A program made the position numbers and the translations under genes. Of a stretch of 64,000 nt of DNA, positions 35,788 through 46,539 are shown in pieces. The notes under the pieces were generated by a model. The model ran no database searches. It was given only the letters and a program-made list of their open reading frames with translations, and was not told the origin of the DNA. How positions within the stretch are numbered: position 1 is the stretch's first letter; every line of letters starts with the position of its first letter. Origin of the DNA: Zeus faber (taxonomy: Eukaryota; Chordata; Actinopteri; Zeiformes; Zeidae); contig OY482846.1 of assembly GCA_960531495.1 (NCBI GenBank), positions 45,517,296 through 45,581,295 on the forward strand, given 5' to 3'.

Positions 35788-36283
35788 TGCGAAACCGTGT
35801 CACTTTTTTGATTTTTGGCTCCGGTAAATCCGCTTTTTTGAATTAATTTTTTTTGCCTGGTTAAAATGTATATTAAAATAAAACAACAACTTGTAAACTC
35901 GCCGGTCAAAATGTCCGGTAACAATGCTCATACAAAACGTAGACGCCCCCCACCTCCGGGACGGCGCGGGCGAGACGGCGTGCACCGGCCCTCACTTTCA
36001 TTGCGCCACGGGGTTCATGCCACCCGCCCTCCCGTGCAAGCGGCGCTGCCAGGCCGAGCACATCTGGGACCTACGCCTACGCCTACGCCTACACCCACCT
36101 CCCTCCCCGCGCCCTCTGGAGGGAGGCTGCAGGGGAAGCCGCGCACTGTCACTGCACTTGTGACTTAGGCCGTTATTGAAATGTGACCGATAAAGGTTCA
36201 AATTTGTCTGGTAAAGTAAATTCTGAATAATAATAACAAATAAATAAATCCAAGATACCAAAAGTTACACAGTGCTGCTTTAA
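35788..36283. mobile_element. TTAA-type MITE, copy 2 (left end missing)
   Basis: The interior aligns in order with 26300-26969. The right terminus (36260-36283) is the reverse complement of a TTAAAGCAGCACTGTGTAAC end and matches the left TIR of copy 1 at 22 of 24 positions. No left TIR is found, so this copy is truncated or rearranged. It contains CCTACG repeated four times at 36073-36093. It lies exactly between the two copies of the duplicated element. Confidence 0.75.
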
Positions 36284-36514
36284 ATCACCACGGGAGGAGG
36301 GGGGAAAAGGAAGAGCAATTTTCGCGTTTGATCTGCAACGAAAAACTAAAGAATTCACAAACTCGGGTCGAATAAAAATCCGGTGAATTTCCAAGAGACT
36401 TCACGCTTCATATCCCACAGAACGATGAGGGCCAGTTAAATTTGAATGCAAGTTTAACTGTTTGGCACTTGGGCAAAAAAATAAATAAATAAAAAATTGC
36501 AGCTTTGTTCTTTC

Positions 36515-36800
36515 ATTGTCAATTAATGAATATTTCTTGATGATGGCGGGCCACCAAGTCCTTCATTAATAAGTCAAAGTGTCACTAAACCACTGGTGGT
36601 ATTTCCATTTCAAACGTGGCCAGTCGCTCCGCATCTCCGTCAGTCTCCGCGGGCCCGTGTCCTTCCTCCGCCTGCTCCGCTCCTCATTTTTTCCCTTTTT
36701 TTTCCCCCTCCTCTCGTAATTCATTGGCTTTCGCAGACTGGAGGTAAGGACGCTCTTTCAACCTCATTATAAACAGCTTTCATCACACGCTCGCCGACAT
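36515..36800 (+). repeat. Locally duplicated non-coding element, copy 2
   Basis: Partner of 34120-34400, direct orientation, offset about 2.4 kb. Between CCGCGGGCCC and GTAATTCAT this copy carries an extra T/C-rich stretch (36660-36715) absent from copy 1. It lies within 0.9 kb of the first coding exon of gli2, in intron 1. Confidence 0.88.
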
Positions 36801-36815
36801 CTTTAAAACATGCAT

Positions 36816-36817
<2 letters not shown>

Positions 36818-36857
<40 letters not shown>

Positions 36858-36987
36858 CTTTCGCTCGCCCGGTCCGTCCCCCTGGCCGCCGCCTCTCCTC
36901 ATTTAGTTCGACAACACAAACACTTTTTGTTCCGTTTTTTTTTTGTTAGTTTTTTTGTTTTTTTCCTCCCTCCTCTCTCTCTCTCTC
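36818..36987 (+). repeat. (CT)n tracts and T-runs
   Basis: (CT)n at 36818-36855 and 36975-36993 with T-runs between. Simple repeat only. Confidence 0.93.
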
Positions 36988-36994
36988 TCTCTCT

Positions 36995-37260
36995 TCCCCC
37001 ATTTCCACCTGCCGCCTCCACTCTCTCCTGGCGTTATCCCTTCATCGGCGTTTACCGGCTCACGCGCGGCAGGCGCTGGGGCTCGGGCGAAGGCGAACCT
37101 CTCGGTATTAATGACGCCCTTTCAAAAGGCCCCTTTTGCGCCGGCATTAGAATTCCTATCAGACCATCTACTGTAAGTCACCTCTGTACGACGCTGCATT
37201 TGGGGGTCCCTTATCAGGCTTAACTAGCGCCGGGGGCATCATCTCCCAAGATGGCGTTTT
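36995..37260. promoter_or_regulatory. Candidate non-coding element next to gli2 exon 1
   Basis: The complex stretch includes CTCGGTATTAATGACGCCC, TTTCAAAAGGCCCCTTTTGC (near-palindromic), CATTAGAATTCC and CTTATCAGGCTTAAC. It is non-coding and starts about 340 bp into intron 1. The regulatory role is inferred. Confidence 0.35.
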
Positions 37261-37408
37261 TTTTTTTTTTCCCTCTTCCTTATATCTTTGAAATGTATAT
37301 TTCATCGGCCGTGTCTGCGCTCCCTCTGCCCCCGATCTGAGGACCTGCGAGACCTCGCCTTATTCCTGCACACAGCGTGTACTCGGCACGCGGGGCCCAA
37401 TAAATGAG

Positions 37409-37409
<1 letters not shown>

Positions 37410-37490
<81 letters not shown>
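37410..37490 (+). repeat. (GA)n, about 80 bp, pure
   Basis: A perfect (GA)n tract about 110 bp downstream of the gli2 exon 1 donor. On the transcribed (minus-sense) RNA it is (CU)n. The Ser-Leu frames here are artefacts. Confidence 0.97.
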
Positions 37491-37492
<2 letters not shown>

Positions 37493-37596
37493 CGCGGGTT
37501 TGCACTTTTTCCCACTTGGTGATAGAGAAAGGGGGAGGAAAAAAAAAAGAAGTGTCTCCTCGCCATCCCTGCAAAATCAAGAGGGTTACACTTTAC

Positions 37597-37696
37597 CTCT
37601 CATCACCGACGGTGAGAGCTTCTTCTGGAGGTCGCCGAATCCGCTTCCGTCCATTTTGTCCTTTTTCTCGGTGGTTGTCGAAGCGGAGGTTTCCAT
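37597..37696 (-). CDS. gli2: gli2 first coding exon (start codon)
   Basis: ATG at 37696-37694 sits in a strong initiation context (CAGCCATGG) and opens 33 codons plus one base. The peptide starts METSASTTTEKKDK and ends KKLSPSVMR. The METSAS start and the EKK segment are the known start of GLI2; GLI3 starts differently (MEAQS). The donor GGTAAAG (GT at 37596-37595) leaves phase 1, and the next exon supplies CC to make Ala34, which agrees with the PQH start of exon 2. The frame is only 33 codons long before the intron, so length-filtered ORF searches miss it. A longer overlapping minus-strand frame (37593-37862) is a shadow. This is the first coding exon, and an upstream 5'UTR exon is implied by the acceptor. 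Confidence 0.95.
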
Positions 37697-37731
37697 GGCT
37701 GGGCGGGAAAGCTGGGGGGGGGGGGGGGGGG
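37697..37731 (-). other. gli2: 5'UTR start of gli2 exon and acceptor with C18 pyrimidine tract
   Basis: Reading in the gene direction, 18 C residues (37731-37714) are followed immediately by AG (37713-37712), then CTTTCCCGCCCAGCC and the ATG. The exon would start at 37711, leaving a 15-nt leader. A second AG (37700-37699) could serve as an alternative acceptor 2 nt before the ATG. The tract is a mononucleotide run and so prone to length change. Confidence 0.7.
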
Positions 37732-37744
37732 CACACACGAGAGG

Positions 37745-38207
37745 GGAAGCGGTTAATGACGGGAGGGAAAAAAAAAAAAAAAAAGGCGCCAGTGCCGGTT
37801 TGGAATGGGATGGCTACCGTCCGGGAGGTTGAGACATACTGGGAGAATTGGGACGTCGCCACTTGAGAACTGCCCCCGGGGCTCTCCCCCCCCCCCTCCC
37901 CCTCCCCCTCCCCTCCCCCCGGAGCACGTCGGCGGGTGCCGCCGGGAAAAAGTTTCTCCTCGGAGGAACGGGTTGGTTTTCGGCGGTTTGGCCGGCTGTT
38001 TTTTTGACGAGCCCTTCGGGCGGCGTTAAAAAGCTCCGTGGTTTGTCTCGGAGGTGTTAACGCTCTGCCGCCGTCTCCGTTCGTCCCCTTTGAACATTGG
38101 TGAGGCGGCTTGTTCTGAGCGCGGCTGAGAGGCCGTGTGGGACCTCACAAGACATTGGTCGCGCAAGAGTCTTCGAGTCCACTCGCTCTTTGTAGACAGG
38201 GGTGTTT

Positions 38208-38247
<40 letters not shown>

Positions 38248-39010
38248 GGGGGCGGGGGGGGTGGTTAAAAGGAGGGGGGGGTTTCCTCGGCTCACACGTC
38301 ATCAAAGTTGATTTGACTGTTGACCTTTCCGTCAGCGCTATTCAAAGAAGGTTTGCGGCTCAGCGGGCTAGAACAACACCCACTTACCCTCAAAGCCCGG
38401 CCTTCAGCAGCGGGGGCAGCGGGGGCAGCGGCGGCCCCGGCCCGGGAGGCGCTCGCCTCCCTGCGTCGCCTGAGGCCCGGGCTTCTCCCCTTTTTTTTTT
38501 TTTTATTTATCGGTCGATACGTTTCGAGCGGGACCTTTTTTTTTTTTTTTTTTTTTTTCAAAAGACGTTGACCGCAACGGCGAGCGACCAAGAGACAGAG
38601 AGAGAGGGAGAGCAGGTTAAACTTCCGTGTGGGAGTGGTGAGCTGAAGATGATTAGTGAGGACTAAATGGATGTGGGGGGGGGGTTGTGACTGACTGGCG
38701 GCGGCGCCCAGCGAAGAAAATATTTGTGACGGGATTCGATGATTCCTGTGAGAACGCCGTTCACTGCCCAGCGCAGGACCCACCCCTTTTTTTTAATTAC
38801 GGAGCGACTGGTCGAGGAGCCAATCTCCAAAGAAAAACAAAAAAAACAAAAACAACAACAACAACCCCGCGACGACAGTGAAGTCGTCCCCGGGGACGGT
38901 TCACGCGGCGCCGCGAATGACCCGACCGCTCAAATTAAGTTTCCGCGGCTTTTTTTTTTTTTTTTTTTTTAAACATCACTGACGGTGACGACGGGGCCGT
39001 TACGGCGCTG
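37745..39010 (-). promoter_or_regulatory. CpG-rich region upstream of gli2 with candidate 5'UTR exon
   Basis: CpG-dense sequence interrupted by A/T/G/C runs. On the minus strand TTTGAGG|GTAAGTGG gives a near-consensus donor whose last exon base would be 38388. The sequence upstream of it (38389-38490) is a GC-rich stretch of GCTGCCCCC-type repeats. An exon there could splice to the acceptor at 37713. The transcription start is not identifiable: no clear TATA box. (GT)n at 38213-38245. This is the nearest but not the only candidate (see 48508). Confidence 0.35.
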
Positions 39011-39639
39011 GCCAACAGCTGTGTTCGGGGCCGTGAGTCCTCCTCGGCAGGAAGTCTCCAACGCGCCGTGCAAAACAGGCAGCCCTCTGCGCTTGAGGTG
39101 ATATAAGCGACGCGTGAAGGCTTGGTCGTTTCCGGTGATAACCTTTGTCTTTCACACCTTCCGTGACCCCCAAAAGTTTGTTTTTGTTTGACTGTATCTT
39201 TTGAGCTTAAACTGATATTTATGTGGCTGCGCGCTTTAATGAATGTGCGTGAGCTCGTGAAGCCCAGGCTCCAGACATTGATGTTGGCGACTGAATAATC
39301 AGCCTGTTTTCACCTCTTTTTTTTTTTTTTTTCTTTTTTTCCCCGTGTTTTCGTCCCAAAGGGCCAAAAGCGGGATCGGGTTCAAGCCCTGCCGCCCAGA
39401 AGAGTGCAGGCCCCCTTTTTTTCAAACTGACATAGCATTTGATTTCACTGCGTCTTTCTTTTTTTTTTTATTATTATCTGTTTTTACTTTTTTTTTTCCA
39501 CGCCTTTATTCTTCTATGTGTGTACTTTGCGGCCGATGTGAAGCCCTGCGCGGCCCTTGCGTGTGACATGCGCTCTACAAGTAAACTTTGCCGCAGTGTA
39601 GTTTGTTTATTTTACCGCTGTGCCCTCGCCCCCTCGAGT
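39011..39639. other. Upstream region; T-rich runs, no gene seen
   Basis: T-runs at 39318-39332, 39460-39468 and 39489-39497. No recognisable coding. Confidence 0.55.
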
Positions 39640-39890
39640 CTGAGCCCAATGTCCACAAATCTAACGCACCCCCGTCTGATCTGCAAACAGCCTCATCCCC
39701 TCGCCGGCGGTGGCTAACAACTGCTTTCGCAAGAGAATGGCCCAGCTTGTGCTCTAATGAGCCCCGGCCTCCCGCCGTCGGAGTGTCGGCGGCGCCTTTG
39801 AAAAGCCGCACAATGATTCATTTGAGAATAATGGGCGACAAAAGGGCCCCTTACAATAAGGTTATTTGAGAGAACAAAAGCTTCCGAGCC
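39640..39890. promoter_or_regulatory. Candidate non-coding element upstream of gli2
   Basis: A repeat-free stretch with TGTGCTCTAATGAGCCCC, CACAATGATTCATTTGAG, ATAATGGGCGACAAAAGG and CAATAAGGTTATTTGAG. Non-coding. The regulatory role is inferred. Confidence 0.35.
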
Positions 39891-40240
39891 GGCCCCCTCT
39901 CACGCCGCCTCCGCCGGGTCCTCGTGTCCCGGCCGGCGGCTGGTTGCCCCGCCACCGCGCCCCGCTCGCCCCGCGCAAAGGCCCTCCCCGCCGCTGGTGA
40001 ACCGCTGCTGGCTCCCGGCGGCGCCGAGGGGAACGCGGGCGCCCGTCAAAGGAGGAGGAACCCGGCCCGTTTCAAAGACTTCCACCGGCTCCGTTCACTC
40101 CGTTTCCTGGGTTATTGCTCTTTAATGCGTTTTTGCGGTTGACATGCAGGCCTCAGGATTTACATCTCGTTATGTGAGGTGCAGCTACTGTACTGTAGAT
40201 GTGTTTCACCTTGTGCGTTTTAAATAGCCATTTAAACTTT

Positions 40241-40450
40241 GGCAAATGTATTACTTATTTGTTATTTGTTTATTTATTTATGTATGTCCCCATCTATTTA
40301 ATTATTTATTTGTTTGTTTATTTATCTATTTATCAATTTAATCATTTGTTTATTTATTTATTTTTCTATTTAATCATTTCTTTGTTTGTTTATTTTTTTA
40401 TGTATGTCCCCATCTATTTAATTATTTATTTGTTTGTTTATTTATTTATT
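40241..40450 (+). repeat. 120-bp direct duplication in T/A-rich tetranucleotide sequence
   Basis: 40261-40320 and 40381-40440 align with a period of exactly 120 bp, both containing TATGTATGTCCCCATCTATT followed by TAATTATTTATTTGTTTGTT. Surrounding units are TTTA/TTTG variants. Confidence 0.9.
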
Positions 40451-40451
40451 C

Positions 40452-40640
40452 AGGGAATTTAGCAGACGCTTTTGTCCAAAGCAACCTTAAGTACATTTGA
40501 CTGGAGAAAGAGAAACCACAACATATCGTGGTCGATACAGTAGGAAATTAAAAATTGTTACAGGCTCTCATTTGAGCATCGTGGCTGCTACAAAGCAAGG
40601 ACAAGTCCATAGTAAGTACTACAGCATAAGTGCTAGTGAA
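40452..40640 (+). mobile_element. Fish retroposon fragment with the TTTAGCAGACGCTTTT motif
   Basis: AATTTAGCAGACGCTTTTGT followed by CCAAAGCAACCTTA is a motif seen in very many fish genomic repeats (typically ...CAGACGCTTTTATCCAAAGCGACTTA). The flanking text to 40640 fits a degraded element. The exact family is not assigned. Confidence 0.6.
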
Positions 40641-40689
40641 CATAAGTGTGGATGTGTGTGAGGGATGGACGGGGTTAGGGGTTCAGCCC

Positions 40690-41560
40690 GATCCTTATCC
40701 GCCGATTCACACTTTAACACCGTTAAGACATTTGCACGGTCACCTTTTGCAAGCGAGCTTTAAACCCACCGGATTAAGGAAGGACGTTTGAGATCCGCCG
40801 CATAATGTGGAAATCGCACAGGAAAAGAACATCATCGCTCAAGCTCGGGTTGATCACGGCGCCGAGTTAGTGTTTGCACTCCACTCCCTATGTCCCGCGG
40901 GGAGGGGGCGGGAGGGGGGAAGAGCTGAAAATGACACAAGGGCCTAAAAGTTCTGGAGCCGCGGGAAGAGGGACGCACGCTCGCAGTATGGATCATTCCT
41001 TTCCGCGGCGTTGAAGGGCCTCTCGTTAAGTTGGAGAGGGCATCCCCCCGATGCGTCAGGAAAACGAATGCCTGTTTGGGTTCCGGGGCGGCCAGCTCAC
41101 GAGAGTGCGCTCGGGCTCATCGCCGAATATCACCAGCAGGACCAAGAGTCCCGCTGAGTTATTACGGCCGCGCTTGTCAGCCAAACTAATGACGCTGTCT
41201 TGACTCAAAAGGTCACGGCGTACCGGAATAAAATCACGGCGCACGCAGTCAATTCCTCGACTCGGTACCGCTCCGAAGGGCCACTTGCTGGAATTTATGG
41301 CGGGGCCCAACACCTATTCTCCTTTGAATAATAGCCATCACATAAAAGAGACCCAGGTTGGGGGAAAGTCTAAAATAGAATACAGCTTCGACTGAGGGGA
41401 GGTTGTTTGTCCTGCGAGCGCTGGAACGCACGAATAGGGGCTAACGGTGACATTTGAATTTATATCGACTATATAGACTTGTAAGTTGGAAGGGAGCAGG
41501 ACAAGAAGCGGCCCCATATGACTTGTAAAGCAGGGCCATAAAGTCGCCTGACATTTTTTT
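40690..41560. promoter_or_regulatory. Mostly complex upstream block; possible non-coding elements
   Basis: Repeat-poor 870 bp. 41140-41340 includes CAGCCAAACTAATGACGC and GAATAATAGCCATCAC. No coding frame with a recognisable domain. The call rests on composition alone. Confidence 0.25.
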
Positions 41561-41664
41561 TATTCGTCTTGGCAGACACTAGGGTGAAGCTTTTTATTTT
41601 TATTTTTTTCTTCTTCTTTTTTGGTGTGGTTAAGTCAAATCAACTCTACTCTTATTAATTACTG

Positions 41665-41667
<3 letters not shown>

Positions 41668-41731
<64 letters not shown>

Positions 41732-41764
41732 CAATAACATATGTTATCTATATCTATCTATCTA
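41668..41764 (+). repeat. (TA)n and (TATC)n
   Basis: About 58 bp of pure (TA)n to 41726, then a short TATC stretch at 41745-41764. (ATT)-type words continue to 42000. Confidence 0.95.
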
Positions 41765-43860
41765 TAAAGAATATATAACATAGATTTATTGCAACTCTTG
41801 ACCAAATTTTTATTCTTATTTTCCACCTTGGTGTTGATTTTTATCTAGTCTTCGTAAAGCACATAGACAGTGCAAATTATGATTATTATTATTATTAGTA
41901 GTAGTACTTGTAGTTGTCGTAATAGTACTATTATTAATGATAATACTAATAATAATAGTCATCATCCTCATCATCAGTATAATAATATTAATATATAATC
42001 AGTATTCATTTTACAATACCAGTTATTGTTTCTATGATAAAGAGCAGGCCTACGTTTTAACCCCCTACGATATCCAGCCTGCACCCAGCAAACAAACATT
42101 TCAGAGCTTCCACGTTTCATGAAACATTTGCTTCGACCCGCCGCGTGTAAATCAACTGCAACTTTCGCGTCCCACATCGGGGGAGCTACCAAATCGGCCG
42201 TCTTGGAGCGCAGTCAACGGCCTCCCTCACGGGGCTTCGGCCGCCGATGTGACCCGGTCGACGGAGGCCACCGAACCGCTCCGTCCGCTCAACCGGTGTC
42301 GCTCAAAGAGAGATGGCATGTTATTCCAGCGGACTCCAATCAAATAATATCCATTCCACGACGCCCGTTCTATGCATTCCGGGTCCGAACAAGACATTAT
42401 ATTTAACTCCGGGCGTCTCTGCAACACCTGCGCTATGACAGTCAGCTGTGCGCTGTTTCAATGGATGGTATTCCATCCTGGGTTTACGCGGTAGCTCGAC
42501 TTGAAGGGGTTTTTTTTTTTTCATTTTCTGTTAAATTGTCTTATTCCGTCCCGTTTTTTTTCCCCTCTCAGCTCTCGACACGGAAGCAGCTGGGATACAT
42601 GCCGTCCCCTCTCCCACCCCCGCCCCCCCGCCCCCGCCCCCGGCCTGGATGTGTAATATCCTGTGGTTGATCTCCTCCGGCCCACACCAACACCAAACAG
42701 ATGTGGAGTCTGCGGAGGAAGAGGAGTCCCCGTCGTAGGAGGATTTGCCCTGTCTCCAGGACTCACCCATCAAAAAACGACCCCCCCCCCCCCCCGCCCC
42801 ACCATGTGTTTCACGGCAGACCTAAATCTCCATGTTTTTTTTTTGTTTTGTTTTTTTTCCACGGCTGTCTTGGCCTTGAGGTAGGAAATGCAGGGTGATG
42901 AGCGGACAGGCCGGCCAGCTCCACTGGAGGACAGCGACTGTTAAACACCTGGACGAGGGGGGGGTTCAGTGATGAACGTTCTCTCATATCTCCCTACGTC
43001 TAACTGTACAGTGGCCAGCGGGAGAAGTCTGCGGTTGAGCCGGGAACCCCGGATTTGTTACGCATTGATAAGATTTAGTTTCCGGGAGGCCGGCTGGGGC
43101 CGTTTTCGAAATATGCTCACAAATCCCGTTGTTTTAAGAACGTAATTGTTTTAACCAAGAACTGGTTCAACCAGTGTTTGATGTTGATGTACTTATTGCC
43201 TCGTGACCTTTTTTTTCGTTGTCGTTATTAAGAAACGCTGTGTTGTTTTTTTCTGCATGATACGATCCCGGCATCATTGAATAACGAGGGTTCGCCGCTC
43301 AGTTTATCCCCGAGAACGAGATCAAAGTGGAATGAAATGAAGAAAATCTGAGCAGATTCTGGTTGTCGGGCGATTTAGTCCAAACTGGCTTAAAACTACA
43401 GAGTTACAGTCGTTATCATATATTCCCCAACGGCGCTCGCGTCTGGTAGGTTGTAAGTCTGACTGTTAATCATTGCCGGGAAACCCCCGACGACCCCTTG
43501 AGCGACCCCTGGGGGTCCCCGGACCCCCGTGTTGAGAACCACCGCGCCAAGACAATTCGGCTTTCTGAGGCCGCCTCCACCGGACGCCGCGCTGCATTCA
43601 AATCCCCCCAAAAAAGCAGGTGTGGTTCTGGAACAGAGCTGGGAAAATATATCCTGCACCCAAAACTTGATATGTTGGCACATGCTGCCGCTTTTACCCT
43701 GTGTGCTGGTGTGAACTTGATGCTGGTGACTTAAATACAGGTTTAGTGACAATGTTGTCCGGAGGGACCTGGAGCCGAAAATGAAGGTTTCGATTCGATT
43801 CTGTGTTTCTGAAATCACGTCCAACCAGGAAGTGTGCATCCCGCGTAGTGATTTAGGTCG
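41765..43860. other. Upstream region; no gene seen
   Basis: Interspersed (ATT)n-like patches (41878-41990), a C-run at 42781-42795 and T-runs at 42836-42859. 42000-42420 is complex and could hold a non-coding element. The 199-codon minus-strand frame at 43396-43995 has no recognisable domain. Confidence 0.45.
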
Positions 43861-44081
43861 CCGACGCGATTGGCCGCAATCACAACATGCCTGCTTGCGA
43901 TTGCCGGGCGGGAATTCCGAATTAGCCCTCTCCGCCTGGGAACCATTTGCTTTGATCCCTTGACCTCTGATCTCGGGCCAAATGGCTCTGACCACACCAC
44001 CGCTTCTCGCTGTTTTACAGCCGCAGTTTGGGCCTCCGCCTTCCTCCGTCCTGCCGTGATAGAGCCTTCAATTAACACCTG

Positions 44082-44111
<30 letters not shown>
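43861..44111. promoter_or_regulatory. Candidate non-coding element ending in T28-type run
   Basis: Complex sequence with GGAATTCCGAATTAGCCC and GCCTTCAATTAACACCTG, ending at a run of about 27 T (44085-44110). Inferred regulatory only. Confidence 0.25.
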
Positions 44112-44112
<1 letters not shown>

Positions 44113-44767
44113 CCTCCTCACCCTTCTTTGTTTGCGCACGGAAGGGGACTAACGTCGCCGTGCCGCCGGGACCTTCCCGGTAGATCCGCGGCATTCTCCT
44201 GTTGGTCGACGGAGGCCCCCCCGGTACATCTACGGCCCACTACTTTTGGGAAGCGCGGGCACGGTTTGATCCTGCGGGACGTACAAACTGTCTGTCTGCA
44301 CATGACAGAGCGTATGTGTTCTACTTGAACAAACACTTGATCCGTGCTCAAGCAAAAAACGTGCAAAAAACCCCCCATCCACTGCCTTAAAGCCCAAAAA
44401 TGTATGACACACTATATGAAATGTGTGACTTAATGCCCAAATAGCAGCGGGTCACCTTCGCCGAAAGACTGACCTCCGCACCGGAGGTCTGGCAGAGCCC
44501 AGTGCACCATTCAATCCGTATTTCATTTCACGGGAATCGGACCGCCACGAAATTGTGTCACCAATGTCGCCGTCTAAATTAATTTGGTGGTCTTAATTGA
44601 CACAGCATTTTTAATTAATAAGCGCACGTGGTGATGTGCATATATTGTATATATACAGAATATATACTTATCACGGAAAAAACTGCCCGTGATTATAAAT
44701 TCTTCCATATCGTCCAGACCTTGAGCCCTCTTTCCTGAGTCGGAGGATGCAGGAAGCTCCTGAACAC

Positions 44768-44768
<1 letters not shown>
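44112..44768. other. Upstream region; no gene seen
   Basis: Mixed sequence. Overlapping frames at 44118-44412 have no recognised domain. Confidence 0.5.
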
Positions 44769-44798
<30 letters not shown>

Positions 44799-44802
44799 AC
44801 AT

Positions 44803-44884
<82 letters not shown>

Positions 44885-44987
44885 ATGTGGACTTCTTCTG
44901 TCCTCAGTCTGATTATGGAAATGCTTGCGGAGAGAGCTGCCGACCATGGGGATTGATTGTTAAGGAATACCACATGGCTGGTGAGAT

Positions 44988-45054
<67 letters not shown>
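44768..45054. repeat. C-run, (CA)n, then (GT)n pair
   Basis: C16-type run at 44768-44784, (CA)n at 44785-44881, a 105-bp complex spacer, then (GT)n at 44987-45053. The CA and GT tracts are complementary to each other across the spacer. Confidence 0.96.
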
Positions 45055-45059
<5 letters not shown>

Positions 45060-45229
45060 TGGGGGGAGGACCATGAGGTGAGGTGGAGAAAACATTGCGT
45101 TCCCGTGCCTGCGCTGAGGAACTCGCAGCCTGGCGGAGTTTCAGCGGTTTATTTTTCCCTTTTCGTCGCCCGTCACGTGTCTCCGGTGAAGGCCGGCTCC
45201 CTCACGCCAAGCCGGCCTCTGCGAGCCGG

Positions 45230-45481
45230 CTTTTTTTTTTTTTTTCTCCCCAAGCGCCGCGTGGGACCACCGCCGAACGGAGACTCAGAAGCAGATCAGA
45301 TGCGGAGATGACACGAACGGCCCGGAGATTGCAACGGGTGGGAGGCGAGAGCCCTCTCGGCACTTCGATCTCCCTCGCCACGACGTCGTTCATTTCCCTG
45401 ACATGTTGACAACATGTTGTTGTGAGTGTCTCGTTCCGCAGCGGGGGGGGGGGGGGGGGGTTTCCATATCTGCCACTTAAT

Positions 45482-45521
<40 letters not shown>

Positions 45522-45614
45522 CCACGAACGCACACCCTCGCACATGCACACACAGCAAGAGATGGACAAACAGATGGACACACTCAGAGATAGACGGAAT
45601 AGACTGACCGTATA

Positions 45615-45654
<40 letters not shown>

Positions 45655-45720
45655 TACACACACACACTGACAGATAGACAGATAGACAAACAGATAGACA
45701 GACACTCAAACACACCCTTA
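45230..45720. repeat. Mixed simple repeats: T-run, G18, (CA)n, (TA)n, (GATA)-like
   Basis: T-run at 45230-45245, G18-type run at 45443-45460, (CA)n at 45482-45519, (TA)n at 45617-45651 flanked by TATACTGTA/TACAGTA arms, (CA)n at 45655-45667 and AGATAGACAGATAGAC at 45671-45705. Confidence 0.93.
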
Positions 45721-45930
45721 GTGAGTGTCAGAGGGGACCGGGGCAGAGCGGGGGGTTCCTATGGTCCCTTCAGGAGTTAATTAACACAGGCATCAAAGCC
45801 CATCTCTCAGAACTATGCTCTATACACCAGTTCTCTATGCAAAGAGGAAGCCCTACAGGCCCCCAGCGCCCCGAGACCTTTGATTTCTGATTTCTCTTGG
45901 TGTGCCTGCGCGTGTGCGCATATATGTATC

Positions 45931-45966
<36 letters not shown>

Positions 45967-46377
45967 AACATAGCTCCGTTCTCCTTATGTGTAAATGGCC
46001 GGTGCCTGATAACGGCTCTCTCTTCCGTCTGAGGAAGTTTCTCATGTCTTCCATCATCTGGTTTCGGTCGGGAGGAAATAAAAACACGTCCGAGCGGTAC
46101 CGGCCGTTGGAGCCTCTTAAACGAACTCACAGCTGAGAATCCACGGCAAAAAAAGGGCTTTGTGTCGTGCCAGAGCGGTGATTTATTCATTTACATGCGA
46201 CGGAGAGAGGGAGAGCGAGCAGGTTTCAAAGAAAAGTTGCTCGCTCGCCTCGGAAATCGACAGTATTTCAGTGACGATCTGAGATACATGTATAAGTAAA
46301 GAAAAATACATCATTTTCATTTTTTTGCGATGACGAAATGCGATAAAATTCACAAAGTGATCTCCACACGTACATAG

Positions 46378-46417
<40 letters not shown>

Positions 46418-46539
46418 ACACAATTGTGATTAACCGTTTCTACCGTGGGAGGGATTGAACTCAAAGGTAGAAATAACGGCATGTAACTATCAGCTCGTAA
46501 GATACGGCGAGGAAAGATCAGATAAATAAACGCTGTTAT
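45721..46539. other. Upstream region; two short microsatellites, no gene
   Basis: (GT)n at 45930-45965 and (CA)n at 46380-46420. The rest is unremarkable. Confidence 0.6.

Noticed and set aside
37593..37862. 89-codon minus-strand frame overlapping the gli2 start exon
   Set aside because: It is in a different frame from METSAS and crosses G- and A-runs; the 33-codon frame has the correct phase and family match.
43396..43995. 199-codon minus-strand frame upstream of gli2 as an additional exon or gene
   Set aside because: No similarity to GLI proteins or to any family I recognise; no plausible donor and acceptor pair linking it to 37696.
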